Shown here piece by piece: positions 16,579 through 24,445 of a DNA stretch of 64,000 nt. Source of the stretch: HGM13006 sp964527315 (GTDB lineage: Bacteria; Bacillota; Clostridia; Oscillospirales; Oscillospiraceae); contig CAZGOQ010000002.1 of assembly GCA_964527315.1 (NCBI GenBank), positions 4,107 through 68,106 of the forward strand. The letters run 5' to 3'. Under the pieces are notes generated by a model. That model was given only the letters and a program-made list of their open reading frames with translations, was not told where the DNA came from and did no database searches. How positions within the stretch are numbered: the stretch's first letter is position 1; each line of letters starts with the position of its first letter. The position numbers were made by a program, and so were the translations under genes.

Positions 16579-17448
16579 TCAGTTTTTTTTCTTGGGAACA
16601 GCGCCCTTATTTTCGCCAAGACCTACGCAGTAGTGGGTCTTTACATCATCCAGCGTATCAAAGGGTTCCGGCCATGGGGTGGAATCCTGGGCCGGCTGAA
16701 TGGGGGACCATGTTTTGTGGGAAGCGGGCAGTCTGCCGGACTTCGGACCTTCGGCCATCTTGGAGTAGGCCTGCCCCTTCTTAGGCGAAGCGCTGGGATT
16801 GCCGGGGCCGCCGGGACCACCGGGACCACCGGGGCCGCCGGGACCGCCGGGACCGCCGGGACCGCCTGCGGGGCGGTTAAACTTTTGAAAGCAGTCGATG
16901 GCAAAGTTGGTCACATCCTGTGCGCCGCCTGCGTCGTTGAGTACGCACTCGTGGACGATTTTCCAGAAGCCATCCTCCCGAACGTAGTCCTCGCCATAGC
17001 GTTCCAGCATCCAGACGGCCATCTGTTTGCCGCTGGTGGAGATCCGGCGATAGAGCATACCGGTGGAATAATACAGCGCACGAGCAGTTTTTAAATCAGT
17101 GCCGACCTCCACGATGGGCGTGCCGATGGCGTGGAGGGAATACTCGCTCAGGGGCAGGGGGTCCATATTGGCTGTTTCGGGATACATTTCGTTAAAGACT
17201 TCAAACATACGGCGGCCGCCGCCTTCCAGACCATTGGCCCAGTTGGTCATGACCTCGTCACGGCCATAGTTGCCGGTCATGTTATAGCCCCAATACAGGT
17301 CGTCCCGGTATTTGGCCCAGAACGTCTCAATTTCCTCGGTGGTATGGCCGGAGGCATGGAGAATCGCGTGCCAGGCGTGGGCTTTCTCGCAGTTCTGACC
17401 CGCCTCAATGATGGCGAGTTTTGTCTCTAAATCAATATTTTTTCTCAT
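16579..17448 (-). CDS. SnoaL/NTF2-like protein A3 with GGP-repeat tract
   Basis: The 289-residue product is the third gene of triad A. Residues about 1-185 have the SnoaL-like pattern (PIVEVGTDLKTARALYY, then YGEDYVREDGFWKIVHECV). From about residue 193 comes a run of Gly-Gly-Pro triplets, then a basic linker and a tail with QDSTPWPEPFDTLDD. The third gene of triad B has the matching segments SPVIEVAEDGKSARSFYL, WERYGSDFVYRDGRWWWFHE and QDTVPCPEPYEKLDE but lacks the GGP tract. SnoaL folds serve as dehydratases, isomerases or cyclases; its reaction here is unknown. It lies 12 bases after A2. Confidence 0.8.
   Translation of the reverse strand: MRKNIDLETKLAIIEAGQNCEKAHAWHAILHASGHTTEEIETFWAKYRDDLYWGYNMTGNYGRDEVMTNWANGLEGGGRRMFEVFNEMYPETANMDPLPLSEYSLHAIGTPIVEVGTDLKTARALYYSTGMLYRRISTSGKQMAVWMLERYGEDYVREDGFWKIVHECVLNDAGGAQDVTNFAIDCFQKFNRPAGGPGGPGGPGGPGGPGGPGGPGNPSASPKKGQAYSKMAEGPKSGRLPASHKTWSPIQPAQDSTPWPEPFDTLDDVKTHYCVGLGENKGAVPKKKN
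16799..16871 (-). repeat. Tandem 9-bp repeat coding Gly-Gly-Pro in A3
   Basis: About seven 9-base units of the type GGTCCCGGC (minus strand), with third-position variants, encode consecutive GGP triplets. The unit length keeps the frame, so copy-number change would lengthen or shorten the linker without frameshift. Confidence 0.8.
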
Positions 17449-17460
17449 GACCGTACCTCC

Positions 17461-18231
17461 TTAACCCTTCTTATAGTTGGGGTTGCCCTCGGGGCCGTTG
17501 CTGATGGCGTCCGCGAAGGTCGCGTGCTCCATGGTGAGTTCGGGATAGGGGAAGTAGTTGTAGAAAGAGGTATACGCGGTAAACTTCTCCGTTGGTTCGC
17601 CGAATTCCTGCTCCAGATATTTGTCGCAGGGCGTGGTTTCCTCGGTTTTGAGGGAAGCGTAGGGGAAGCCGGGCCGCAGGGCGAAGTCCGTACCGGCAAA
17701 GTAGTGCCAGATCTTCCACTGCCCGTCCTCCAGAACCAGGTCAGCGCCGCAGCGCTGGTTGTCCCAATAGCAGTCTGTCTCGGGGCCGTTTGCGGGGTTG
17801 ATCTCGTATCCGATAGAGTACCAGGATACCTGGGCGGTTTTGTTATCGTCAGAAATGACGATCATATAAGTGGTAAAGGGATGGCAGATGTCGGTGCCGA
17901 CACCGCCGAACTTGTTGCCATCTACATAGTATTTGCGGATGTTGTCAAGCCCTACATAGTAGCCCCAGTTGCGACCATAGGAAGCGGTATCCGCCCGTTC
18001 CCTGGTCCAAAGGGTGTCGATGATCTCATCGCGGCGATTGGCCTGCTCCAGGTAGGAGCGGATGGAGAGGACTTTTTTGACTTCCTCCACCTGATAGGCC
18101 CGCCAGGCCCGCACTTCGGGGGGAAAGTCCTCCGGCTTGGACTTGCTGGGCTTCATGTGGACCATGGACTGATATTCATATCTGTCATATGTGCCGCCAA
18201 AGGCCTCATGGGTCGTATATTTGAATTCCAT
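17461..18231 (-). CDS. SnoaL/NTF2-like protein A2
   Basis: This 256-residue protein is the second member of triad A. Its middle carries the conserved skeleton shared with triad B gene 2: DTLWTRERADTASYG, then GYYVGLDNIRKYY, and a DLVLEDGQWKIWHYFAGTDF stretch near residue 160. No signal peptide or membrane span is seen. The SnoaL-like cone would hold a hydrophobic ligand. The ATG follows a GGAGG-type site and spacing to A1 is 14 bases, so the three genes form one operon. The function is unknown beyond the fold assignment. Confidence 0.8.
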   Translation of the reverse strand: MEFKYTTHEAFGGTYDRYEYQSMVHMKPSKSKPEDFPPEVRAWRAYQVEEVKKVLSIRSYLEQANRRDEIIDTLWTRERADTASYGRNWGYYVGLDNIRKYYVDGNKFGGVGTDICHPFTTYMIVISDDNKTAQVSWYSIGYEINPANGPETDCYWDNQRCGADLVLEDGQWKIWHYFAGTDFALRPGFPYASLKTEETTPCDKYLEQEFGEPTEKFTAYTSFYNYFPYPELTMEHATFADAISNGPEGNPNYKKG

Positions 18232-18245
18232 AATGAAACCTCCTC

Positions 18246-18971
18246 TCAGATTCCATAGCTGAAGGTTTCAGCCAGGGTGGTGTAAGGAACGGGCATTTTC
18301 GGGGGGGCCTGATAGGGGCGATCCGGCGCGTACGCTTTGTAGACCTCAACCTTTACTGTGGGCGTCGGCTCGGAAATGGCAAACGCCGCATATTCTTCCA
18401 GTTCCGGATATCTGGAGTCTTCCGTCCATGGTTCAGCGCAGGGATGGTCAATATCCAATGCGTAAAGCAGATTTTTAATTTTCCACTCGCCGTTTTCCTC
18501 CGCCAGATCAGCGCCGATATAGCCGATTTTCCAGATGGACAAAGGGCCGCGGGAGGTCACACGGGTATCGGCGGCCTGGAATTGCCAGAGACCCTTGGCG
18601 CTCTTCATATCCTCGGCAACTTCAATAATGGGGGTGTGCATATCGGTGCCCTTGACATAGCCGGCGCCAAACATCTCGGCTTCAGTCTTGCCTTTCACAT
18701 CAGGGTGATCCTTCCACTTTTCCATGACCAGCTTCGTCAGTTTTTTGGCATTTGCCAGTTTCTGGTCATAGTAACTCTTGACAGCAGCGGCTCCCTTGAA
18801 GTAACCGTCGTTCACACCAAGACAGATCTCCTCAGATTTGCTCCAGAAGTCCATGACCAGATCATAGTCTGCCAGCATATCGCAATGCGCAACTTTGCCG
18901 ACAATGTTCTGGACCTCACGGATGATCAGGCAGCGATCCGCCATTTCCTGTGCAGTATACTGTTTGCTCAA
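18246..18971 (-). CDS. SnoaL/NTF2-like protein A1 (TTG start)
   Basis: First gene of triad A. TTG at 18971 is preceded by AAAGGAGGAA at ideal distance and gives 241 residues, exactly the length of its paralogue B1 at 24446. Shared features include an N-terminal IREVQNIVGKVAH (IRNLMGKMSHDYAV in B1), EEICLGVNDGYFKGA (EDVCLGLNNGYYKGA in B1) and a near-identical C-terminus PYTTLAETFSYGI. A longer frame to 19055 has no ribosome site in a suitable place. The protein is soluble and cytosolic. A dehydratase or isomerase role is possible from the fold, but no catalytic residue can be assigned. Confidence 0.82.
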   Translation of the reverse strand: MSKQYTAQEMADRCLIIREVQNIVGKVAHCDMLADYDLVMDFWSKSEEICLGVNDGYFKGAAAVKSYYDQKLANAKKLTKLVMEKWKDHPDVKGKTEAEMFGAGYVKGTDMHTPIIEVAEDMKSAKGLWQFQAADTRVTSRGPLSIWKIGYIGADLAEENGEWKIKNLLYALDIDHPCAEPWTEDSRYPELEEYAAFAISEPTPTVKVEVYKAYAPDRPYQAPPKMPVPYTTLAETFSYGI

Positions 18972-19033
18972 GCGGGATTCCTCCTTTGATTCTTTTTGCA
19001 TAGGGGCGTGGCCCCCTGCGCGTTCTATTTTAA

Positions 19034-19062
19034 AATTTACCGGGTTCCCACGCAAAGGTCAA
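19034..19062 (-). promoter_or_regulatory. Promoter of triad A
   Basis: On the minus strand TTGACC (19062-19057), 17 bases and TAAATT (19039-19034). A TTTTCAAAAC site starts 44 bases before the -10 box, the same offset as the shared motif found before the 22532 and 24446 genes. Confidence 0.55.
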
Positions 19063-19073
19063 GGGATTTGGAA

Positions 19074-19103
19074 GTTTTGAAAAGAACAGACGGGTTTTGA
19101 AAA
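19074..19103. promoter_or_regulatory. Paired direct repeats between triad A and the HxlR genes
   Basis: GTTTTGAAAA occurs exactly twice, at 19074-19083 and 19094-19103, 20 bases apart (about two helical turns). It lies between divergent promoters, the plus-strand one having TATAAT at 19126-19131. This is a plausible operator for the adjacent HxlR regulators or for the AraC protein. Confidence 0.5.
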
Positions 19104-19192
19104 ACCGGCGCAAAGAAATTTGCTGTATAATGAACACAAGCAGGCGATGTTCAGGTGGAACCTGACAGGAAATGGAAGGGGGTGCTGCCCGG

Positions 19193-19513
19193 ATGGCAGC
19201 AAAAAGAGAAGTGATACCGGATGTCTTTCAAAAAATTTCGGGAAAATGGAAGCTGGACATTCTCTATTGCCTTGCAGAGGGGGAAATGCGGCGGAATGCG
19301 CTGGCGGGACGTTTGCCAGATGCCGCGCCAAATGTCCTGACGCGGCAGCTTCGCAAATTAGAACAGGCGGGTCTGCTCCGCCGTTGCATGAAGAATGACC
19401 GCCCCCCGTATGTGGTAAGCTATGCGCTCACGGAAGAAGGCAAGCGGCTGATTCCAATGCTGCGGGCCTTGTCGCAATGGGAGGGCGTGTTCTCCCGCAA
19501 AAGAGCGGGATAG
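19193..19513 (+). CDS. HxlR-family transcriptional regulator 1
   Basis: This 106-residue winged-helix protein has the HxlR layout: ISGKWKLDILYCLAEGEMR at the start, NVLTRQLRKLEQAGLLRR as recognition helix and VVSYALTEEGKRLIPML at the wing. HxlR proteins respond to reactive carbonyls, disulfide stress or ligands, often through a Cys; Cys residues are present near positions 25 and 64. The ATG at 19193 is favoured by GGGGG upstream, although ATG 19172 is in frame. It is divergent from triad A and overlaps in operon with a second HxlR gene 11 bases downstream. Confidence 0.82.
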   Translation: MAAKREVIPDVFQKISGKWKLDILYCLAEGEMRRNALAGRLPDAAPNVLTRQLRKLEQAGLLRRCMKNDRPPYVVSYALTEEGKRLIPMLRALSQWEGVFSRKRAG

Positions 19514-19524
19514 AGGAGACGGCA

Positions 19525-19803
19525 ATGGAACAGAGAAAACCCGATTTTTCTATTCCGGATCGAGTGATCTCCGGCAGATGGATGCTTTCAATTATGCGGC
19601 TGCTGCGGCAGCCCAGAAGATTCGGCGAAATACAAATGGGACTGGGGAAAATCAGCCGAAGCGTACTGGCGGCACAGCTTCAGGAGCTTCAGGAAATGGA
19701 TCTGATCGCGAAAACGAATTACCACACGTTTCCGCCGCGGATGGAGTATGTTTTGACGGAAAAGGGCCGAAAGCTGCTGGATATTTTGATTCAGACGGAG
19801 TAA
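19525..19803 (+). CDS. HxlR-family transcriptional regulator 2
   Basis: A 92-residue winged-helix protein related to the preceding one: SGRWMLSIMRLLRQPRRFGE, then SRSVLAAQLQELQEMDLIAK and MEYVLTEKGRKLLDIL. It is close to the minimum length for an HxlR domain and lacks the C-terminal helix of the first. The ATG follows GAGGAGACGGCA. Tandem HxlR genes suggest a heterodimer or hierarchical control of the neighbouring SnoaL-like triad A, transcribed divergently. This is inference from position. Confidence 0.75.
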   Translation: MEQRKPDFSIPDRVISGRWMLSIMRLLRQPRRFGEIQMGLGKISRSVLAAQLQELQEMDLIAKTNYHTFPPRMEYVLTEKGRKLLDILIQTE

Positions 19804-19940
19804 GCGGAAAGAATTTTCTATAAGAGAATTTACAGTTTCAATGGCTCAAAAAAAAGAAGACGATCTTTGTGATCCGAATCAAAATCCGGAGAGCATCAAA
19901 GCCAGATCCATGAGGGAAGCGGATAGGAGCACGGGCTTCT

Positions 19941-20072
19941 GGAACATGCAATCCCTGTAGAAATTGTTCGTCCAAAAAGTTAAAAACAGCGGGAGAAATC
20001 ACGACAACCTGTGGTTTCTCCCGCTTCAATATCTGGTTAAATTCCGGAAAAGTTTATTCTGCGGCAGGCCCA
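19941..20072. repeat. Dispersed palindromic element, copy 2
   Basis: GCGGGAGAAATCAC (19989-20002) faces GTGGTTTCTCCCGC (20011-20024) around an 8-base loop, with one G-T wobble. Flanks align with copies 1 and 3 over about 45 bases each side. On the minus strand the hairpin is followed by TGTTTTTAACTTTTTGG. It lies between the HxlR2 gene and the 3' end of the AraC gene, and the remaining sequence in this 279-base gap shows nothing else convincing. Confidence 0.75.
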
Positions 20073-20082
20073 TTCTTGTTGG

Positions 20083-21390
20083 TCATTTATGGGGCTGCGG
20101 GTGCCGGTCCGGGATGTTCTGCCGGAGTTTTCCCGGCGCGACACCCTCTACATTGGTAAAGGCGCGGTACATGGTGGCCAGGGAGCAGTATCCGACCGCC
20201 GCCGCAATGTCCTGAACCGGCATACTTGTGGTCAGCAGCAGTTCTTTTGCCCTGGCGACACGCGCTTTGTGGATCACATCGTTGATGCTTTCATTATAGT
20301 ACCGGCGGAAGGATTCCGCCGTCTCCCGGGGCTTGAGCCGAAATTCCTTTGCAACCGAGGTCAGGCCCATATTCACATCGGATGCGTTTTCCTCGATAAA
20401 GCGCCGAATATCCAACATCAAACTGATATGCCGGTCAGAGGTGCGTTGATGGTGGTGCGCTGCCAGACGTTCCGCGATCGACTGGCTGTTGGCCAAATAT
20501 TCGTTCATGGTGCCGCAAGAGATCAATTCCCTGCTGAAATCAATGTTGGATAAGTAGCGCCAATCGGCCAGATTCGCGTCGGTCAGCCGGTATTGAAGCC
20601 GGGAAATAAAACGATTGATGGTCATATTCAGCGCTGTGGGATAGGGCATCCCCTTGCAGTTCATGGCGATCCGATCAAGCTGGTCCCGAAGGCGCGCTGC
20701 TGCGGTGGGAACGTCCTCCGCCTGAATCGCGGCGCAGACCCGTTCCGCCGTGACGTCAAATGTGGCTTCGAACCGTGTGCGCTCCTCCTGATCGGTAATT
20801 CGTGCCTGCATATTCTCGGGAACGCAATAGATTTGGTCATTTGCATTTCGATAAAAGCTGCGGCTGTTTTCAAAATTCTGGACGGAATGATAGGCCGCTT
20901 CCACATCGCCGACGGAATGGCTGCGGCTGCTGATGGTGACGTGTACGGAGAAATCCAGTTCGTTTTTTGCATAGGCCACTACCTGTCGGCAGGTTTCCTC
21001 AATGGGATCCGGTTGATCGTCCGGAATATACAAAAGCCCCAGCAGACAGCCAAGCTGCATCAGGAGAAAACCGCTGATATCCGGCGGCAGAATGCTTGCA
21101 TAATACATTCGGAGCGCTTCATACATATTGATGCGGCAGTGATGCCGCTGACGTCCGGAAAGCTGCGCCAGCCGGGGATCGTCCAGCATAAACAACACCA
21201 GCCGGAAGTCGCTGTCCGGCAGCCGGAGACCCCGGTATGCCATTTCATCGCAGAGGTCCTCCCCCATTTCTCTGGACCGCAGCAGCAGAGAACTGAGCAT
21301 TCCATATAGATAGGTGTCATTTTCCCCGTTCAGGGTCCCCACCAGCTGGATGGGGACGTTTAGATTCTCATGCAGCCATTGTTCCAGCAT
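20083..21390 (-). CDS. AraC-family transcriptional regulator
   Basis: The 435-residue protein ends in two AraC helix-turn-helix motifs (GLTSVAKEFRLKPRETAESF and MPVQDIAAAVGYCSLATMYR, the latter with the GY-S-F/Y pattern). About 330 residues before it form an unrecognised sensor region with no signal peptide or membrane span. The ATG at 21390 follows GGAGCC; the frame stays open far upstream but that part overlaps the divergent 21613 gene and is not coding. It is a good candidate for controlling the lipoprotein and SnoaL-like promoters in this island. Confidence 0.83.
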   Translation of the reverse strand: MLEQWLHENLNVPIQLVGTLNGENDTYLYGMLSSLLLRSREMGEDLCDEMAYRGLRLPDSDFRLVLFMLDDPRLAQLSGRQRHHCRINMYEALRMYYASILPPDISGFLLMQLGCLLGLLYIPDDQPDPIEETCRQVVAYAKNELDFSVHVTISSRSHSVGDVEAAYHSVQNFENSRSFYRNANDQIYCVPENMQARITDQEERTRFEATFDVTAERVCAAIQAEDVPTAAARLRDQLDRIAMNCKGMPYPTALNMTINRFISRLQYRLTDANLADWRYLSNIDFSRELISCGTMNEYLANSQSIAERLAAHHHQRTSDRHISLMLDIRRFIEENASDVNMGLTSVAKEFRLKPRETAESFRRYYNESINDVIHKARVARAKELLLTTSMPVQDIAAAVGYCSLATMYRAFTNVEGVAPGKLRQNIPDRHPQPHK

Positions 21391-21429
21391 AGCGGCTCCT
21401 TTCCTGTACCATATGATCGTGTTGGATTC

Positions 21430-21457
21430 ATTATAACATATTTTTATGCAGAAACAA
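21430..21457 (-). promoter_or_regulatory. Promoter of the AraC regulator gene
   Basis: On the minus strand TTGTTT (21457-21452), 16 bases and TATAAT (21435-21430), about 40 bases before the ATG. Confidence 0.55.
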
Positions 21458-21539
21458 GGCGAATTCCTCAATTTCCGCTCTGCTTTCTCAATTTTTGCAA
21501 AAACAGACCGCCTGGCCATTGTCAGCCATTTGTACCTTC

Positions 21540-21568
21540 TTGATGAACAAATCTTTGTGTGAAATAAT
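21540..21568 (+). promoter_or_regulatory. Promoter of the unknown gene at 21613
   Basis: TTGATG (21540-21545), 17 bases and AATAAT (21563-21568), divergent from the AraC gene. Confidence 0.45.
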
Positions 21569-21612
21569 GCGCTTGTAGGAATAAAAAAGACTATTTTTTG
21601 GAGGTTTTCACT

Positions 21613-22353
21613 ATGGCAGACAACATTGAGCGTATCAATTTTAACGACGTTGCCGCCGCGCTGGGGTATGTTGCGGAAGGCGGCCCCGGCGGTCCCGGAA
21701 GAGGGGCGGGCGGATCCGGAGGGCCTGGAGGAGCGGGAGCCGGCAAGCCCAGCGGCCCACCCAAATTCCCCACGGATCCAGCTTCCATCCGAAGGAACTC
21801 GGAGCGGTTTAAGAAGATGTGGCCTGACGACCGGGCAATGAAGCTTCAGGACTATTTCAACGACTATGTTGTGTCCGGCAGGCCGATAGAATTTGAGGGA
21901 CATTCCATTTGCTGGGCCATGATCGCCCTTCAGCAGAAGCTGCTGCCCAATCGGGTTCTCATGTATATGCCGCCCTTTGGCAAGAGCCTGGATCTGATTC
22001 CCATGAAGCGTGTGGAAAACCCCAGGGATAATCCCATGATGAAGTTTGACATTACGGAGCAGGGCGATGACGTCCGCATTGTGGTAACGCTTTTGAATGA
22101 CGGCAATCCGGATCCCTTCCAGATGTCCCTTGGCGATGTGGAGATCAAGGAGATCGGTTCCGGCAAAAACATCTGGCTGGAACTGGTGGGCGCCCATTAT
22201 CTCTTCATGTTTGATATGCCCAAGACCTTCGGAAAGGACTGCAAAACCATGTACTATAAAGAGGGCGGGGAGCAGTGGTATTGCGTGGCGTCCAATGAGC
22301 CATCGGTCAAGGTTGGGGATAAGCCCGCAAAGAGTCCCTTTGAGAAATCGTGA
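21613..22353 (+). CDS. Unknown 246-residue protein with Gly/Pro-rich segment
   Basis: I do not recognise this family. After about 25 residues (INFNDVAAALGYVAEGG) comes a low-complexity stretch of GGP, GAG and GSG units to about residue 50, then a globular region containing MKLQDYFNDYVVSGRPIEF, FDITEQGDDVRIVVTLLNDG and WLELVGAHYLFMFDMPKTFG. No signal peptide or membrane segment is seen. GGAGG lies ten bases before the ATG. The GGP-type tract recalls the one in SnoaL-like protein A3, suggesting the two belong to one system. It precedes the solute-binding lipoprotein at 22532 and is divergent from the AraC gene. Confidence 0.72.
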   Translation: MADNIERINFNDVAAALGYVAEGGPGGPGRGAGGSGGPGGAGAGKPSGPPKFPTDPASIRRNSERFKKMWPDDRAMKLQDYFNDYVVSGRPIEFEGHSICWAMIALQQKLLPNRVLMYMPPFGKSLDLIPMKRVENPRDNPMMKFDITEQGDDVRIVVTLLNDGNPDPFQMSLGDVEIKEIGSGKNIWLELVGAHYLFMFDMPKTFGKDCKTMYYKEGGEQWYCVASNEPSVKVGDKPAKSPFEKS

Positions 22354-22447
22354 CGGCTGCGTTTTCCGTTCTGCGTCGGCTTGCGTTGGCAAAAGGTTTC
22401 AGCGGGTTAAGAAACAGGATTGCAAAGATCATTAAAGCCAACCTGTT

Positions 22448-22468
22448 TTTTCAAATTCACGAAAACAT
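22448..22468 (+). promoter_or_regulatory. Shared 21-bp upstream motif, copy 1
   Basis: TTTTCAAATTCAC followed by GAAAACAT, 44 bases before the -10 box of the lipoprotein gene. The same sequence with one change occurs at 24342-24362 before SnoaL-like triad B, at an offset of 45. It is a likely activator or repressor site common to both units. Confidence 0.65.
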
Positions 22469-22497
22469 TGAAAAACGAGAAGTGGCTTTGCTATGAT
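22468..22497 (+). promoter_or_regulatory. Promoter of the second solute-binding lipoprotein gene
   Basis: TTGAAA (22468-22473), 18 bases and TATGAT (22492-22497), 35 bases before the ATG at 22532. Confidence 0.6.
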
Positions 22498-22531
22498 GCA
22501 TTTGTGACCATCATTTAAGGAGGATTCAGCT

Positions 22532-24268
22532 ATGAAAAAGAAATCTGTAATTGCATTGCTTTTGGCGATGACCATGTTGCTCGGTCTGCTAGTGGGCTGC
22601 GGTGACACTGCCGGAAGCAGCGTGGCGACCGATTCCTCTGTTCAGTCGGAAGCTGCGGCGCCCTCAGAAGAGCCTGTGCCTGTAGAGGAAACTTCTGAGC
22701 AGGAGCCGATTGCGTCTGTAGAGGAGTCTGAAATTGAAGAGCCAACCGGGCCGGAAGCATACTATGCCTGCGAGGAGACTACGGAGATTACCGTGCTGTT
22801 CCAGTATGCGGCATGGTTCCAGGGCTTTTTCCCGGAAGGCTGGGGAAAGTCTGAATTCTGGGCAGAACTTGGTGCAGCGACCAACACCACATGGAGTCTG
22901 CAGGAAGTTGGAAACTTAGCATGGGCGGAAAATGTCAATCTGCTCTGTGCCGCGGGCGATCTGCCTGATGTAATCATGAACATCGGCAGCGTCTACAATG
23001 GCGGCCTTGCGGCAGCCATCCGTGACGAACAGATCATTGATATTGCGCCGCTGGTGGAAGAAAATGCACCCCATTACTACAAATATCTGACTGCGGACGA
23101 TTACACACTGAAAAGCACCTTGACTGACGATGGTCAGATGGGCGGAATGTACCCGCTGACAAAGGAGCCGGATCCGTTGACCGACGGCCTGTGGATCCGC
23201 CAGGATTGGCTGGATGAACTTGGTATGGAGATCCCCAGGGATCCTGCGTCTTTGAAGAAAACTCTGGAGGCCTTTTCCTCTGAGTTTGGCGCGACCACCG
23301 GCTTCTTCCAGATGATCCGTGCTGGAGACAGCACCATTGGCCCCGCCGCAGAGGGCATTTGGAATGCCTACGGCCCGGTCAACTACTTCCTGGATGATTC
23401 CGGAAAGATTCAGATCTCCTTTATGCAGGATTATTACTTTGAGTATCTGGAGTTTCTGCAGTCTCTGGCCAATGGGGGCCTGTTCCTGACCTCTACTATG
23501 ACCGATCAGAAAGCGTCCGAACTGTTTGCATCGGGCAGCATCGGCATCGAGGGAGACTCCGTTTCCAACGTGCCCTCCTATATCATTCTTCTGCCGGAGG
23601 AAGAGCAGGCAAAAATTGAACTGGTTCCCATGGCGGCAATTGGAGAGCCAACAGAGTTTGGCGCGATCCCGTCCAATATCAGCGGCGCCAACGCGGGCGG
23701 CGGAAATGTCAGCATTTCTACGAACTGCAAAGCCCCGGAGGTCGTAATCAAGGCCTTTGATTATCTCTTTACAGAGCCGGGTGGTATGCTCTCTGTCTAC
23801 GGTATTGAGGGACTGTCCTATGAATTGGACGAAAACGGCGAGCCTTATCTGACGGATCTGATCATGAACAACCCTGACGGCATTCCCACCAATGCGGCAC
23901 TGGGCTACTGGTGCAACCCGGGGATGCCCGGTCTTGGCGACGCCAGACGGACAGAAGCTTCCTATACGGATGTTCAGAAATCCGCTGCGGAGGTGTGGGC
24001 ATCTGCTTACACCGGTTCCTCTGCTACAGTGGGCGTGGATGGACTCTCTCTAACAGAGGAGGAAAAAGATGCAATTTCCGTCTATATCTCTGATATGAAA
24101 ACCTATGCGGACGAATGGATCAACAATGTGATCTTCAACGACGGCGATCTGAGTGATGCGGCGATTGCGGGATTCCGCGCATATTTGCAGGATACCATGC
24201 ATTTGGATGAAATTCTGGAGGTATACAACACCGCTTACGAAAGATTCCAGAGCCGCAGCCTGAAATAA
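22532..24268 (+). CDS. Extracellular solute-binding lipoprotein (paralogue 2)
   Basis: A 578-residue lipoprotein: basic MKKK start, hydrophobic core and lipobox LLVGC (Cys near residue 23), then an acidic Ser/Glu linker to about residue 70. The binding domain shows AAGDLPDVIMN near residue 145 and IRQDWLDELGMEIPRDP near 225, both matching the paralogues at 8006 and 31839. It would be anchored outside the cell and bind a solute. The ribosome site is AAGGAGG. It lies between the unknown GGP protein and SnoaL-like triad B and shares an upstream motif with the latter. No transporter subunits are nearby. Confidence 0.85.
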   Translation: MKKKSVIALLLAMTMLLGLLVGCGDTAGSSVATDSSVQSEAAAPSEEPVPVEETSEQEPIASVEESEIEEPTGPEAYYACEETTEITVLFQYAAWFQGFFPEGWGKSEFWAELGAATNTTWSLQEVGNLAWAENVNLLCAAGDLPDVIMNIGSVYNGGLAAAIRDEQIIDIAPLVEENAPHYYKYLTADDYTLKSTLTDDGQMGGMYPLTKEPDPLTDGLWIRQDWLDELGMEIPRDPASLKKTLEAFSSEFGATTGFFQMIRAGDSTIGPAAEGIWNAYGPVNYFLDDSGKIQISFMQDYYFEYLEFLQSLANGGLFLTSTMTDQKASELFASGSIGIEGDSVSNVPSYIILLPEEEQAKIELVPMAAIGEPTEFGAIPSNISGANAGGGNVSISTNCKAPEVVIKAFDYLFTEPGGMLSVYGIEGLSYELDENGEPYLTDLIMNNPDGIPTNAALGYWCNPGMPGLGDARRTEASYTDVQKSAAEVWASAYTGSSATVGVDGLSLTEEEKDAISVYISDMKTYADEWINNVIFNDGDLSDAAIAGFRAYLQDTMHLDEILEVYNTAYERFQSRSLK

Positions 24269-24275
24269 GAAAATG

Positions 24276-24315
24276 AGGGGTCGCCGCAAATCATGCGACG
24301 GCCCCGTTTCCGCAA
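24276..24315 (+). terminator. Possible terminator after the second lipoprotein gene
   Basis: GGGGTCGCCGCA and TGCGACGGCCCC form a hairpin with two G-T pairs, followed only by GTTTCC, so it is a weak terminator at best. Confidence 0.4.
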
Positions 24316-24341
24316 GCGGGCTGCTCAAATGCCGCGAGTTC

Positions 24342-24362
24342 TTTTCAAATTCACAAAAACAT
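24342..24362 (+). promoter_or_regulatory. Shared 21-bp upstream motif, copy 2
   Basis: TTTTCAAATTCAC followed by AAAAACAT, 20 of 21 bases identical to the copy at 22448-22468. It starts 45 bases before the -10 box TATAAT (24387-24392), whose -35 box is poor, which suggests activator-dependent transcription of triad B. Confidence 0.65.
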
Positions 24363-24386
24363 AATGATTTTTAATCGTTCCAGTGC

Positions 24387-24392
24387 TATAAT
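24387..24392 (+). promoter_or_regulatory. -10 box of triad B promoter
   Basis: TATAAT at 24387-24392 without a good -35 hexamer at 16-18 bases upstream. The ATG of B1 follows 54 bases later behind a GGAGG site. Confidence 0.5.
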
Positions 24393-24445
24393 GTTTCCGA
24401 TCAAATTTCAAATATCATGCACGCAAAAAAGAATGGAGGTATTCT

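Noticed and set aside
16799..16871. Repeats considered as a CRISPR array
   Set aside because: Nine-base units with no spacers, inside a coding frame, coding GGP.
19841..19960. 39-residue open frame (starts MAQKKEDD) after HxlR2
   Set aside because: No ribosome site or neighbour support, and its end overlaps palindromic element copy 2.
21391..22392. N-terminal extension of the AraC-type frame beyond ATG 21390
   Set aside because: The extension lies over the divergent gene at 21613 and its promoter; the ribosome site and promoter mark 21390 as the start.
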